Origin: Paramecium pentaurelia
Taxonomy: Eukaryota > Ciliophora > Oligohymenophorea > Peniculida > Parameciidae
Direction of reading: 5' to 3'
DNA length: 64,000 nucleotides
Assembly: GCA_905183005.1 (NCBI GenBank)
Contig: CAJJDO010000116.1
Span: 286,189-350,188, forward strand
The notes beneath the pieces were generated by a model. That model saw only the letters and a list, made by a program, of their open reading frames with translations, searched no databases and was not told the DNA's origin. Shown piece after piece: positions 38,001 through 50,373 of this stretch (its first letter is position 1; each line of letters opens with the position of its first letter). Made by a program: the position numbers and the translations under genes.

Positions 38001-40356
38001 TTATCTTCTAAATTAAATATTGTATTTTTTTAAGTAATATCTCCAAATTAAGAATTAATCTTCCATTTATCATCTACATCATCTTCATAATGAGTGCAAT
38101 CTGCTTCTATTTCAATTACATCAGAACGTACACATTCTTTTATTCCCTCTAGTTTTTCAATACATCTACCTAAATTATTATCTAAATAATATGATGAACT
38201 AGAATCACAAATAAAAGCCAATCTTGAATATTCTTCATACTTTTAATTTGTAGGATTAAAAAACTTATTAACTAATGCAATCTCATCAACTGTTCTAATT
38301 CTACAACCAACAGTAAATTAAGGACATTCAATACAATCTGAATCATCTAATGAAGCTGATCTTGCTATTGAACTCGACAATTTAGTATAATCACATTAAT
38401 CACAATATCCTTGACTTCCTTTAGCAGAAAAATTTGAACATGCTTCTCCTCCCTTTTCACAATATCTAAGTTCATCATTCAAAAAAGGACCTCTCTCATT
38501 ATCACCTGCTGTACAAGTATAACAATAAGGACCATAAACATTTGAATCACCATCATCTGTATATAAATAATATTCAGTTCTGTGAATACTAAGAAGTGAA
38601 AATCTGTAGCATTCTTTGCAGAATCCATTGGCTGAACAAGGAAGGCATTTACCACTTACAATATCAACATAAAAACCATCTAAACAATATAAACATCTGT
38701 AACTATCATTAATGAATAAACAAGATTAACAAAGATAATCTTATACCTTTTCTTAACATGTTCGTTCACATTCCCATTAACCTGTAACTTCTGATTATAA
38801 TAAAGTGTATTTAACATCACAAATTCTACATTATGGTTTAGAATTTGAATCCCTTTAAAATGACAAACATGCAAGTGGAATATCAGTTAAAACAGGTGTA
38901 GTACCTGTATATGATATACATGACTTGCCATCAGAATCCAAATAAAAGTAATCATTACATAATAAACATTTTTCACTTGCAAATTCTTCCTTTTCTAATG
39001 GTTAAAAATCTGGATTTAAAGTAGAAAAGGAACTATCTGCTCCAGCTTAAGGATCACCAATCATATGACAAAGTTTACAATTGGGAACTGTACAATCTAC
39101 ACAACTAGTTCCTGTTGCTGAGAATGTTTAAAAATAACTTTCACATTCTCTACATCTCAATACATATTAAGATTTTGTTGTGTCAGTAATCTCAATAACT
39201 GTATTTTTGTTTCTAGTAGGACTATAATATACATTAAATTAAAGCTTACTATTTATTTTCAGATAATGTATATGAAACATATTCACAATTCTTACAAGAA
39301 GTTCCACATCTAACACACATTAATTTATCCAATGAAGGTACATAAGTATTTTATTATGTACTAACACATTCTGTACATCTCTATAATATTCCAAGAGATG
39401 CTAATTTAATATAAGCATTGCTTGTTGGTTAACTATTAGGTGGTAAAATTAAATCAAAATGATTATTGTAATCATCCCAAGGTTCAGTATTTAAATTGAC
39501 TTTATCATTTCCAAAGAAGCATTCATTGCATCCAGGAAAACATGGAATACATTAACTTTATGTTTAAGGACTATTTAGAATTAGTCTTGTGGTCATCAAA
39601 CTAAATCCTTTATTACAAATTAAACAATCCTTTTTTGTATTAATTGTGACTTTCCCATCACTATCAATTGATCTTTATATATTGATTTCACAAGACTAAC
39701 AATTTTCAGGACAAGAATCACATCCACTTGTTACTTCATTATATGCGAATCCTTAATTTTAAATTTTGAAATACCATCTGCACACGCAATAAATAGATTG
39801 TTTAAATCATACTGATATTATAACGATACAGGGAAACATGTTTAGCTCTTGGATTTACAAAAGTTAGCACAACCCTCACACATTGAAGTAGTGTACTTAA
39901 TATGAAATTTTTAAATACTTCTTTAGTACCAGATTCAATTACATAAAACAACTATTTTGCACTTCTATTCACTTTGTGGAATACAGATCCTTCAGACATT
40001 GTCTTCGCCTTATAATCATAAGTGCATAATCTAGTCTAATCCCAAGTTTAACTATTGTCAAGACAATCACCGCAATATAAATTACTTTTATCATGGAACC
40101 CATTGTATGGACTATTAAATAATTAGTACTAAATTTACCATTATACACATATTTTTGTGCCTTATTTCAAACCCAATTCTGAATTATCTTGAGGCAATTT
40201 GAACAAAAATGTCTAAGTTTCACATAATTTACAATTTCCGTTTTCATATTAGAGACACTTCTCAAAAATTGCATTTTTTACTAAAGGAGTCTCTTTTATT
40301 GCTTGTTTTGTTAGCGAAACTAAACCAATCAAAATAACAATGTTTAGATAAATCAT
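32090..40356 (-). CDS. Giant Cys-rich, beta-helix-like, multi-membrane-span surface protein (~2,700 aa)
   Basis: The signal peptide is MIYLNIVILIGLVSLTKQ. The first third (about 40.3-38.1 kb) is full of CxxC modules of furin/EGF type (CNECFFGN, CRECESYFQ-like). A long middle (38-34 kb) has repeated short beta-rich units with phrases such as NSIFTNSTAKVGGAIYLKA and IYNTTFTYFG, typical of right-handed parallel beta-helix (pectin-lyase-like) domains. A last Cys-rich block (GTIGALCEECDIHGTFWG) precedes several membrane helices (33.6-32.4 kb, e.g. IIWSFIMQGFYIVAILVIMF, FGVPGLLVWLLILPVTFWYI) and a Gln/Glu-rich cytosolic tail ending at the TGA at 32090-32092. This layout is familiar from large ciliate membrane proteins of unknown role, probably receptors or adhesins. 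Not all introns in the first third were resolved. Confidence 0.78.
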
Positions 40357-41659
40357 TTTAGAGTATTGTATTAAAATTACTGATTAATAAATAATACAAT
40401 CTGAATTTAAAATCATTACAATCTTTTAAGACATAATTTGAAATATATATTATGATACTTATTCTCATTATTTAAATTATATAAAATAAAATATTTCTCA
40501 AATAAAATACATAAATTAATTCAAAGTTCAGAAATAAATTCTAAATATTCTTTATAATATTATTAAATTGTAGTTTAATAATTTCTCTAAGTAACAGAGT
40601 GTAGATTAATGTACTATTTCAAAGCCCTACTTATTTGAAAAGTCCATGAAAAATCTATGATCTAAATTTAAATAACTAAGAGATAGATAAATTGAAATTC
40701 AAACTTTTATCTTTTTCTGGTATTTTAATAAAATAATTATTATTATCTTTATCATTAAAATTACCAAAGTTATTAAATATTGAATAATTACAAAATGTAA
40801 ATCATAATAAAATCATGTTTTTCTAACATAATAAAAGACATAAATAATTCACTATTTTATTGATTATTCGTAAGAATATACTTTTAAATTTAATTTATAC
40901 ATCTTACTAATATTGCATTATTATTTGATTGATGATTATAATTAAGTTTATGAAATCTATTTAAAATTAATATTAAAGTGATCTTTTATTATTAATTTTC
41001 AGGGTAAGAATCAATATAAACCTTATTTAAGTTTTTAAATACTGAGACTGAGATTAATATTCTGTAATGATAAATAAATTGATTTATTTTTTATTTAAAC
41101 TAAAAGATAAATAAAATAGTTTCATAATGCAAATTAATTCCTTCTCTTTAGTTTTCAATTAATAAAAAAATGTTCAAGCTTAACTTTTTATTATTCATAA
41201 AATTAGACCTTTTGCTATTCTGTTTTATATTTTAATATCTTATTACAGAACAATGTATGTTTAATCTAGTAGTATCAGTTGGAATTAAACTTTTAATTAT
41301 TCTATATATTAACAAATGTAAAATTTAAGTTAAATCATTTAATTAAATTACAGATACAAACTATTAAGTTAAATTTGAAATGCAATTAGAAAATAAATGT
41401 ATATATATATATATATAAAAAAAAATTGTATTCACTTCTATAAAATATTAAGGTGGAAATTAAATATAAAACAATTAATCTTCACTGAAATCTTTTGATT
41501 AATGTTTTAAGAAGACAAATTATAAAAATATACTATATATTATTTATTATTTTATTTATTAAAGCACAGTGTATTGATATTTTGAACAAGATTTTTTTGG
41601 GTAAGTTTGATTATATCAGAATAAATTTGCAAGAAATAATTTATTAAAATTGGCACAAG
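40357..41659. other. Long AT-rich divergent intergenic region
   Basis: 1.3 kb between the divergent starts of the giant membrane protein and CK1. No supportable gene is present. It contains a short (AT)n tract at 41400-41417 followed by oligo-A. Confidence 0.5.
41400..41417. repeat. (AT)9 microsatellite
   Basis: Eighteen bases of perfect alternating T/A followed by an A run, about 240 bp upstream of the CK1 start. A similar alternating TA tract lies at about 59823-59838. Both are simple repeats common in such AT-rich spacers. Confidence 0.8.
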
Positions 41660-43169
41660 ATGAATCGGAATACTAAAAAACATCAAACACACTTATAAAC
41701 TAATGGTCATACACATCTTCATTCAGGAACTATTATAGCTGATAAGTTTATATTATTGGAGAAAGTTGGATAAGGCAGCTTTGGATATATTTTTAAAACA
41801 GAGAATTGTGAAACGAAAGAAATTGTAGCTACAAAATTTGAGAAGAGAGAAAATAAAAGTAATGGTACAGCAAGCATGTTAGTTAGAGAAATCAAAGTAT
41901 TATTAGAATTAGGTGGATTGGAAGGTATTATAAAATAATATAATTAAAAAAGGTTTTCCATAGATTCAATATTATGGAAGAGATGAAAATTATAATTATT
42001 GCATGATTACATATTTGGGTCATAATTTAGAATATCTACTAAGAAGAAGCAAAGGGTTTTCATAATTGTCTTGTCTAAAATTATCAATCTAATTAATTGA
42101 GAGATTAGAATCATTACATAACAAAAATATTATTCATAGAGATTTAAAACCTGAAAATATGGTGATTGGATATATTGATACACATATTATCTATTTGATT
42201 GATTTTGGATTAGCTAAATATTTTAAAGAAAGTAATGGATAACATATACCTTTATCTGATAAAAAAGGAATCATTGGAACTGCTAGATATGCAAGTATAG
42301 CAGCTCATTAAGGATTTGAATAATCTAGAAAAGATGATTTAGAGAGTTTAGCCTATGTTTTAATTTATTTAAACTTGGGAAAACTTCCATGGATGAATCT
42401 TTAAATTGCTGATAAACATGAAAAATATAAAGCTATATATGAAATGAAGAAAAATGTAAAATTAGAGTTATTAACTGAAGGACTTCCTTAGGTAATCTGA
42501 AACATTATTTAGTGCTATTTGTTATTATTATAACATGCTAAATCGAGGGAATTTTCAGAATCACCTAATTATGCATTTCTAAAAGATTAATTTAGAAAAG
42601 CAATTAATGATAAAGAGAATGAGGAATCATTTTATATGTATGATTGGGAAAAATTAGCAGAAGTGAAAAACAAAAAACAATTACATTAAAACAAAATAAC
42701 AAATCCACCTGTCATTCGAAGTACTATTAAAAGATCATCGGCTATAGTAGAAAATCCTAAAAAATAATTATCTACTCAATTAGTTTTACCTGAACCAGAA
42801 AATAGAAGTCGGAATGTAAAATAATAAAATAATTAAAATTAGGGAGTTAGTATGCATACATTAGGTACTTCTAAAATGATAAATTATCAAGTAAGTCAAA
42901 AAAATATAGTTGAAGTTGATAAATATAGAAGATTCATGGAATAATAATTACCTAGAGTTCAAAGGAAAAGTCAAACAGTAGTATAAAAATAATAATAAAC
43001 ATTTTGCAAAGAAACTAGTAAACATTTTCATGAAAGGATGAAGACTATTGAGTAAGTAAAATAAGAGTTTGAATCATTTAATGATTTAGACTTATTAGCT
43101 AAGGATGATGCAAATTTACACTTCAATAATATTGAAGCTTTCTATTTCAAACATTAATTGTATCATTGA
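41660..43169 (+). CDS. Casein kinase 1 family Ser/Thr kinase
   Basis: 486 residues after two introns (41925-41952, 28 nt; 42492-42512, 21 nt with an in-frame TGA). ATP-binding GQGSFGYIF and VAIK-type Lys (VATKFEK) are followed by catalytic IIHRDLKPENMVIG and the magnesium loop LIDFGLAKYF. The CK1 signature GTARYASIAAHQGFEQSRKD replaces the usual APE motif. The kinase domain covers about residues 25-310. The C-terminal ~170 residues are a Gln/Lys-rich tail of unknown role that ends LHFNNIEAFYFKHQLYH. CK1 genes are strongly expanded in ciliates and act in signalling, including ciliary regulation. The stop is TGA at 43167. Confidence 0.93.
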
Positions 43170-43246
43170 TATAAACATTTTCCTGATTATTTTAATATGT
43201 ATTATATTTCTATCAAACTTAATTATATATTATATGAACATTTCAA

Positions 43247-44219
43247 TCATTAATTTTTATTTTTATTTATGCTACATTTCATTTCTCTAAGAAGTTCTTT
43301 ATTCCAATCTAGAGAATATGATTTGAATGAGAATTTCAAAAATTTTTCTAATTTCTCATTTAATTTAAAATAAGACAACATTCTTAAAAAATAAAATTTC
43401 ATCTTCTTTTCATTATGCTCTAATCTAAAACGAAACTAAATAATATATTAATATATTACCTTAAACATATCAAAATCATCAACAAGAAATTTATTTAATT
43501 TAATTATTTCATCTTCACATCCTTAATAATAATGATATCTAAAAAAATATTAACAAAATATTTATTAAGACAATTTATGTTAATGAAGAGTCTTTAAATT
43601 AATTATTGCATTATTTTTTAATAATTTTCTCCATTTTTAATAGTCTATAAATTCTTAATTTTTAAATAAAATTGAATCTAGATTATCATCATCAACCAAT
43701 TAATTGATAATTGACGATGATTTAGTCAATTCTTCAATATGTTTTTAATCTAATAATTCAAAAATATTTAAGGCTTATAGTACTTGTTTATAAAATACTC
43801 TCAATAATTAAAAAAAAATACCTTTATGGAACAAAATAACTTAATAAGCTTATGTGAATGTTATATGTTTAATTTGGAATTGCAAGATATTTGAAAATTT
43901 ATTCTAAACCATCCCTTTTTGAATACATAGTCTTAGATCTATAAACAGCTTAATCTGAATATGCTGACATAATCAATATTAAATTGCAATCATATAATTC
44001 TTGTTTTTTGTAATCACTACATAAATATTTTGCTTTAATGCAATTTGATGATATTCCATTAGCCACTGATAATCCAAAAAGCGGCATCACCATAAACTTT
44101 TCAAATATTAAATCAGTCTCATTTTAAAGTTAATAATGAGTAGTCATAAATAACTTATTCATTTTTTTTGGATTATAAACCTTTTGTAATATATGAGCAC
44201 TTTCAGATATTTATTTCAT
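43247..44219 (-). CDS. Hypothetical protein
   Basis: Starts MKQISESAHILQKVYNPKKM, continues ETDLIFEKFMVMPLFGLSV and YLCSDYKKQELYDCNLILIM, and after an intron of about 23 nt near 43820 continues KQVLQALNIFELLDQKHIEE. A second intron of 24 nt near 43460 (GTAATA..TAG) leads to a Lys/Phe-rich end with SYSLDWNKELLREMK. The TGA is at 43247-43249. It is helical and has no clear motif or membrane helix. It is convergent with CK1 (78 bp gap) and divergent from B9D1. The family is not recognised. Confidence 0.55.
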
Positions 44220-44479
44220 AATATTTATATTATTTATTAATAAATGTATTTTTCAAGTTTCTTAAATATATCTAATAATTTATACTATTTATATTAAGAG
44301 GTTTTGTAAATTAAATCCATATCCTACCCTATCTCTATCTCTAATGATTTGTTTTATAAAAAATATAACTGATAACTTAATTACTTTAACTAAATAAAAA
44401 TAATTGTATTATTCTAACAAATTATTGAATTACTATAAGTTTATTAGTTCATTTAGTAATAATTTTAAAAAAATTGATA

Positions 44480-45271
44480 ATGATGAATACAAGAAATTAT
44501 AAAAAAGATGTATCAGATTAAGGCTCTATGAAAGGGTAAACAAATTAAAACTTTGGAAATACATAACCTCAATAATTTTAAGATGGAATTTCGAGAATTT
44601 AAGAAGAGATGATGGATCCTAGAAATATTTAACCTGATTCTATGTTTTTAAATTTTAGTGGAGTTCTTGAATGTGGGGAAGTAAAATGGTTATTTTATAA
44701 TATAGTGTGAAGACGAAGAATCATTAAGAATTGAGTATGCAGTTAAATATGGAGGTGATGATTGGGCATATTTGAAAACTAGTGTATGATTTAAAATAAA
44801 AATAGAATAATGCTGATGATGCAGAACCAAGTGGAATATCATAATTGAGCACTTCAAGAAATTTACACTCTAGAAATATTGTTTGGAATTTCCCTTTTGA
44901 ATGTAATTTTCAAACTAAAAACATTTTTGGATGGCCCTAGGTTGTAGTTAGACTTTCAGGTCCAGATTTCATGGGAAGAAGTGTGGCTAAAGGGTATGGA
45001 TCTGTTCATGTTCCAACTTAACCAGGATAGTATGAATTCTGAATAGTCTTTTAGTCACGAAAGAATAATTCGAATATTCAAACCTCTACCAATTTCTGGA
45101 TTTACAGGTTTTTTGGGTTATTTGTTAGGAAACACTGCTGAACTCAAAAACTTCGATAAAGTTATTTCCTCAGGTGAAGGAAGAGAGGTTACTAGAGTAA
45201 AATCTGTAGGATATGTAAAAGTTAAGTTTCATGTAACATTAGTAAATTTTGATAAATTTGGTTATTTATGA
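44480..45271 (+). CDS. B9D1: B9 domain-containing protein 1 (ciliary transition zone)
   Basis: 239 residues after three introns of 25, 22 and 25 nt; length then divides exactly into codons. An N-terminal Gln/Asn-rich lead precedes the B9 (C2-like) domain: FLNFSGVLECGECED, WNFPFECNFQTKNIFGWPQV, GPDFMGRSVAKGYGSVHVP and QPGQY-HERIIRIFKP. The end GREVTRVKSVGYVKVKF is typical of B9D1. B9D1 works with B9D2 and MKS1 at the ciliary transition zone as a gate for membrane proteins. The third intron lies within PGQYHERI. The start is the first of two tandem ATGs. The stop is TGA at 45269. Confidence 0.93.
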
Positions 45272-45648
45272 ATAATGCATAAATAAATTAATTAATTTTT
45301 ATTTGGATTAGTCTAAATCTCTAAAATAAATAATAATCTAATTAAGATCTATATTTATAAGAACAAAATCTTATAAGATTGTAAATGATGTAAAAACACA
45401 ATTAAATTTAATTTGAAGTTTTTATTTTAATTAAAGTAACATTTCTCTCATATATTCAAAGAATAACAATATATTTTTTAAAAGAGAATCAAATCATTGA
45501 TCTTTGATATAAAATTAGTTTTTTGAGTTCAATGATATTTTTCATTTAATTAACAATAGGTAACTTCTTTCTTTTGAGTTCTTTCATCTTTGACAAATAA
45601 AAAGTGAGTTTTGATATAAAATGAAACCTATAATTATTTTATTAAAAT
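45272..45648. other. Intergenic spacer
   Basis: 377 bp of AT-rich sequence between B9D1 and the cyclase gene, both on the plus strand. No element is recognised. Confidence 0.5.
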
Positions 45649-46659
45649 ATGAACTCAAAAAATGACCAAGAAAAGCAAGGCTAAGATGAACAAGGGATGG
45701 GTGAAGTATTTGTACCAGCTTAGGTTGTGAAAAACTTTAATCAAATGGTTGATTAACCTCATCCTGTATTTTCACTATTTATAATAGCTACAGTTACCAT
45801 CTGATAGATCAATTAAGCCTACTTAAGAAAATAATGGGCAAAATTAAGCACCTCTAGTAAATAGACTAATATATGTAGTTAACTGATAAATAGCAAGCTT
45901 AACCATTAATTAAAAAAGCTGATCCTGGTTCTGAATAAACAAAAAAGAATCTTAAACCTCTACATGGTTCTGTTCATCATAGTTAAGATGATGTCTCCAT
46001 CAAAAGTTCTGGAGGAAATAAATCTCCTCATTAATGTACATGTGTGATATAATAAATCAGAAACCTCATAGAAACGCATTAAAAGAATGAATAGCAGAGT
46101 CAAGAGTCGACATTCTCAATAAAAGCAACAATCAGAATTTTCAAAAAGTATATTGAAAATCACAGAAAACACGTTATTCTCAATAATAATGGCAATTGTC
46201 ACTATTTATGCATTATTTGGAGATGATATTAGGATATTATCAGTAGATAAGTAGGGAGATGATGTATTCTTTGTTTTAACTGTGATATGCATGGTTGCAT
46301 TTATTATTGAAATTTCACTTACAAGTATTGCTAAACCTGACTACATTTTGAATGTAAATATAAAATTCAATTTTTTAGTTTTATTTTATTTTAGATGTTA
46401 TATCAACATTAACTATGATATTAGATTTAGGTTGGATAACAGATACCTGGTATTCTGGAGATTTAACAAGTGCATCACAAATTAAATCTATTGGAACTGC
46501 ATCTAGGGCAGCAAGAAAGGCAGCAAGAGTTATTAGAGTAATAAGACTTGTTAGATTGGTTAAATTATATAAGCATGCACGGTAGTAAATGGAAAGAGAA
46601 TAATAAAGAAAATTACTTTAAGATTTAATAAGATAAGCTTAAAGTAAGAGTTAAGATTA

Positions 46660-46703
<44 letters not shown>

Positions 46704-48831
46704 CAAATTTATCAATTTAATAAATTTTACCTTAAAATGATGAATTAAGAAATTCTTAACATGATATTGAAGCTGCTAAGACTCCAGATAAAAACTCTAA
46801 TACTTAAATAAAATCTTCTTAAATCTCCTCTTAAGCAGAAAACTAAATAAAAGAATCTATTGTAGGTGCTTAATTATCAGATCTAGTTATGCGAAGAGTG
46901 ATTACTATTATTTTAGCCATTCTAATAAGTATTCCTGTTCTTTCCTTAGATACCTATTAAGAAACTATTAGTAGTTATGATTCAGGAATTTATAGAATAT
47001 ATTAATTTAAAGATAAGCCAGATATAATGAAATCCCTTTTGTATTAATATGCTCAATTCCATGTAGGAGAAATTTACCCAATTTATAGTGTTGATGTTAA
47101 TTTAAAAGGGGGTGATAATACAAATCTTGATGAGTGGAATTATAATACAAATCCTGATATTTTTGAAGTTCCTACATATGCAACTAAAGAATAATATAGA
47201 TTTTCAGATTTACAATATTATGTAAAATCTGATGGATCAAATCTATAGTCATATGCAGCAGCTGACATGGTTGTTTATAATCAAACTAATGCTATTTTAT
47301 CAATATTTTAAACAGTCTTTGTTTGTATTGTTTTAGCAGTGTCTGCTTTGATGTTCAATAAAGATGTATCTGATTTAGTGATAGATCCAATAGAAGCAAT
47401 GATGTAGAAAATAGAAATGATAGCAGCAAATCCACTTGAAGCTGTTAATATAGAAGAATAAGAAGATTTAATTATGGAAGAATTAGAAAAATCTTAGGAT
47501 GTAGAGAAATTAAAATAGAAAGAGATTGAAAAACATATGGAAACATATGTTCTATAAAGATTAATAATGAAAGTTGGTGCTTTGTTAGCTGTTGGTTTTG
47601 GTGAAGCAGGTTCTGAGATTATAGCTGAAAACATTAAAAAGGGAGGTGGTGTTGATCCTATGATTCCTGGTAAAAAGATATTGGCAATTTTTGGATTTTG
47701 TGATATTAGAAATTTTACTGATGTAAATAAATAATTTATAATATAGGCCACTGAAGTATTGTAATAAGGAGTTATGCTTTTTGTGAATGAAATTGCTGAG
47801 ATTGTTCATTCAACAGTTGATTCTATGAGTGGATCATCTAATAAAAATATTGGTGATGCTTTCTTGCTTGTTTGGAAATATTCTCCTAATGATTATCATC
47901 CTGATCCTGACAACCCTAAAAATTTAAAACTAAAAACAGACAGATATATCAAATAAAAAGGAGATATGGCAGTGATGGCATTTCTCAAGATTATCACAGC
48001 TATATCTATCTCCAAAAAGTTAGAAAAGTATAAGAAACATGAAGGACTTAATGCTAGAATGAAAGATTACTCTGTTAAAATGGGTTTTGGATTACATATG
48101 GGTTGGGGAATTGAAGGAGCTATTGGTTCTGGATTTAAAATTGATGCTTCATATCTTAGTCCTAATGTTAATATGGCATCAAGATTAGAAGCTGCAACTA
48201 AATAATTTGGATCACTTATTCTCGTTAGTGGTATTCTAAAGTAATATTTGACTGAGGAATGTTAAAAATAGATGAGAATGATAGATATTGTTACTGTAAA
48301 AGGTAGTATTGTTCCTTTAGGTATGATTTATATTTATTTTTAAGAATTACACACAGTGGATATGTCTATCAAAAATTTATAATCTAAAATCAATACTCTA
48401 AGAGATAAATTTGATGTTTCTTAAATGTCTTAAAAAGAATCAAAGAAATTTAGAGTTGTGAATAGATTTAAGAGAGATTAATAGATGAAACAAGTAATGA
48501 ATAATTAAATTAATATTACTGATCTCTTTGAAAAGGATGATGAATTGTCAGCTGCTAGAGAACCATATACTTAAGTAAAATATTCATAAATATTTATAAT
48601 AGTAATTTTATGAGATTTGGAAATAGGGATTTGATTAATATATTAAAGGAAATTGGGGTGAAGCATAATAAATATTTTAAAAGACTTTAGTAAATAAAAT
48701 GATTTATAATTTAGATTATGATACCTGAACATAAGGATGGACCATCAAATACTCTTTTAGAGGTTATTCATTCTTGTGGCGGAAAAGCTCCCAAAGATTG
48801 GAAGGGTTTTAGAGAGCTTACAGAAAAATGA
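45649..48831 (+). CDS. Class III nucleotidyl (probably adenylyl) cyclase with N-terminal voltage-sensor-like domain
   Basis: About 980 residues. A disordered N-terminus is followed by four helices like a voltage sensor: S1 (SIIMAIVTIYALFG), S2 (FVLTVICMVAFIIEISL), S3 (FYFILDVISTLTMILDL) and an S4 with Arg/Lys about every third residue (SRAARKAARVIRVIRLVRLV). Next come a Gln-rich coiled coil with a poly-Gln run, helix 5 (VITIILAILISIPVLSL), a loop of about 110 residues likely outside the cell, helix 6 (FVCIVLAVSALMF) and the cyclase domain: FGFCDIRNFTD, NKNIGDAFLLVW, ASYLSPNVNMASRLEAATK. The C-terminal block ends CGGKAPKDWKGFRELTEK. No channel pore signature (GYG) is seen. Micro-introns include 45766-45787 and 47723-47746. 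Paramecium is known to have adenylyl cyclases linked to K+-channel-like domains; nucleotide specificity here is inferred. The stop is TGA at 48829. Confidence 0.88.
46658..46702 (+). repeat. (TAA)14 trinucleotide repeat encoding poly-Gln
   Basis: One TAG then fourteen consecutive TAA codons, in frame within the cyclase gene, give fifteen Gln residues without a single CAA or CAG. It sits in the cytosolic linker between the S4-like helix and helix 5. Confidence 0.9.
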
Positions 48832-49012
48832 TAAACAAATCTTTATTTGGCTTCAGAATTTATTAAATTAATTTATAAAAATAATATAAAAAGACTTAAA
48901 GGAGTAGAATCTGTAATTTGAAATGAGGAGATTGATGTATTACCAACAATAATGTGAATTGATAAAACATGAATCATTATAATTTTTTAAATGATAACAC
49001 AAAAATTAATTA

Positions 49013-50146
49013 TCAATTTATGTGATAAAAGGACATTTGATATATTTCAACTTCATCATCAGATCCAATTAATATGAATTGCTTGAATGAAAGTTGCATA
49101 TTAGACATAAAAAATCTGGAGCCATTCAATTGTTTTGATATTTCTATATAAATACTGTTATCAGCATAATCATAAAAACTAAGGGTTCCATCAAAATGCA
49201 TCATGCAAATCTCAAACTCTTCGCTCTAATTCTAAGATATATCACATTTTTTAGGCTCTATATCAAATGCAGTAATCATAGATTTATTATTATTTTGATA
49301 CTTTATTACATTCCATTTCTTTAATCCATTAGTTCCTATTTCAAAATATTATAACATTTCTCCATTTTAGATTGGAACCATTAAGTTGGGCTTATTATGT
49401 TAAAAATATAATTTAGGAGGTGAAGTTATTCTATTAATATTATGAACATGATGTTAAATTTAAAAAAAGAGATCAATGGATAGTATTGATATAATTCCAT
49501 TGTAAGATGTCAATGCTATATAATAAAGTGAATTATGAGTTGAAATATCATTAAAAATGATAAGTTGTTCAAAAATGAATTCTTGTAGTAATCTAATTGA
49601 TTTATTTTTGAAATCAATCTCAAAAAGTCCAACGCTCAAGTCATTAAATCCTACTATTAAAATTATAACTTCTTATAAGTATCTTGAATTCATCCAAATT
49701 ATTCTCTTAGTGATTTATATATTTATATTAATCTCTTTCGAGTGATCATCAAATAAATTGATTTTTTAACCATTTTTACCACTACTAACAACTAAAATTC
49801 CGGTGCTTAAAGGTAATATTCTTTAAGGATTCTGAAATTAATTAGGTAAAGGGAAGGCAGTTAAGCATTCTAAAGGACATTAATATTTTGTTAAATCAAT
49901 GCATAATTATTAATGCACAAAATCTGGTTATTTAAGTTCAATAGTAAATATTTATTAACCCCCAATATAAACAAAACATTCACCTTCTATAAATTAATCC
50001 TCGTCAGTTGAATCTTTGTGTTGAGATACAGTTTCTTCTTATACTAGACCACTTGCATATTGAGGGTAAACAATTCTCTAGATAGAATATCGATTAGTCC
50101 CATTATGAGAATAATGCTGAAATTGAGTTAAATTTCTACTTTCCAT
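49013..50146 (-). CDS. Hypothetical protein, probable beta-propeller (WD-like)
   Basis: 377 residues in one uninterrupted frame from ATG 50146 to the TGA at 49013-49015. Repeated blade-like strands are seen: CFVYIGGQQIFTIEL, TGILVVSSGKNGQKINLFDD, SVGLFEIDFKNKSIRLL, YIALTSYNGIISILSID, ICMMHFDGTLSFYDYAD and QFILIGSDDEVEIYQMSFY. These suggest a seven-blade propeller without canonical WD ends. No signal or membrane segment is present. The family is unassigned. Its 5' three quarters (49301-50146) lie inside the duplicated segment. Confidence 0.65.
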
Positions 50147-50372
50147 ATATTCTAAAATAACAAATTTTTAAAATTATATTTTTAAACCAGAAAACAAGAA
50201 TTAATATCTAAATATTTGATATCATATTTGTCAATCAATCAATGCATATAGTAATACACAATTACAAAATCAAAATTAATGTAAAACTATATATTATAGT
50301 ATAATTAAACTGCAAATCTCTATCTCCAGTAAACTTTTGTGATAAAGAGAACGATAAAATTTAGATAAGGTT
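49301..50372. repeat. Direct repeat copy 1 (1,072 bp)
   Basis: Every stretch I compared is identical to 50374-51445 at an offset of 1,073 bp, including two identical 62-codon frames at 49557-49745 and 50630-50818. The copies are separated only by one undetermined base. This copy holds the 5' part of the propeller gene and 226 bp of its upstream flank. Confidence 0.95.
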
Positions 50373-50373
50373 N
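50373..50373. other. Undetermined base (N): scaffold join
   Basis: The only N seen in the window. It falls exactly at the border between the two copies of the 1,072-bp repeat, as expected when two overlapping contigs are placed end to end without being merged. Confidence 0.95.

Noticed and set aside
47494..47809. Minus-strand frames of 74-85 codons
   Set aside because: Antisense shadows of the cyclase gene, whose catalytic motifs are on the plus strand.
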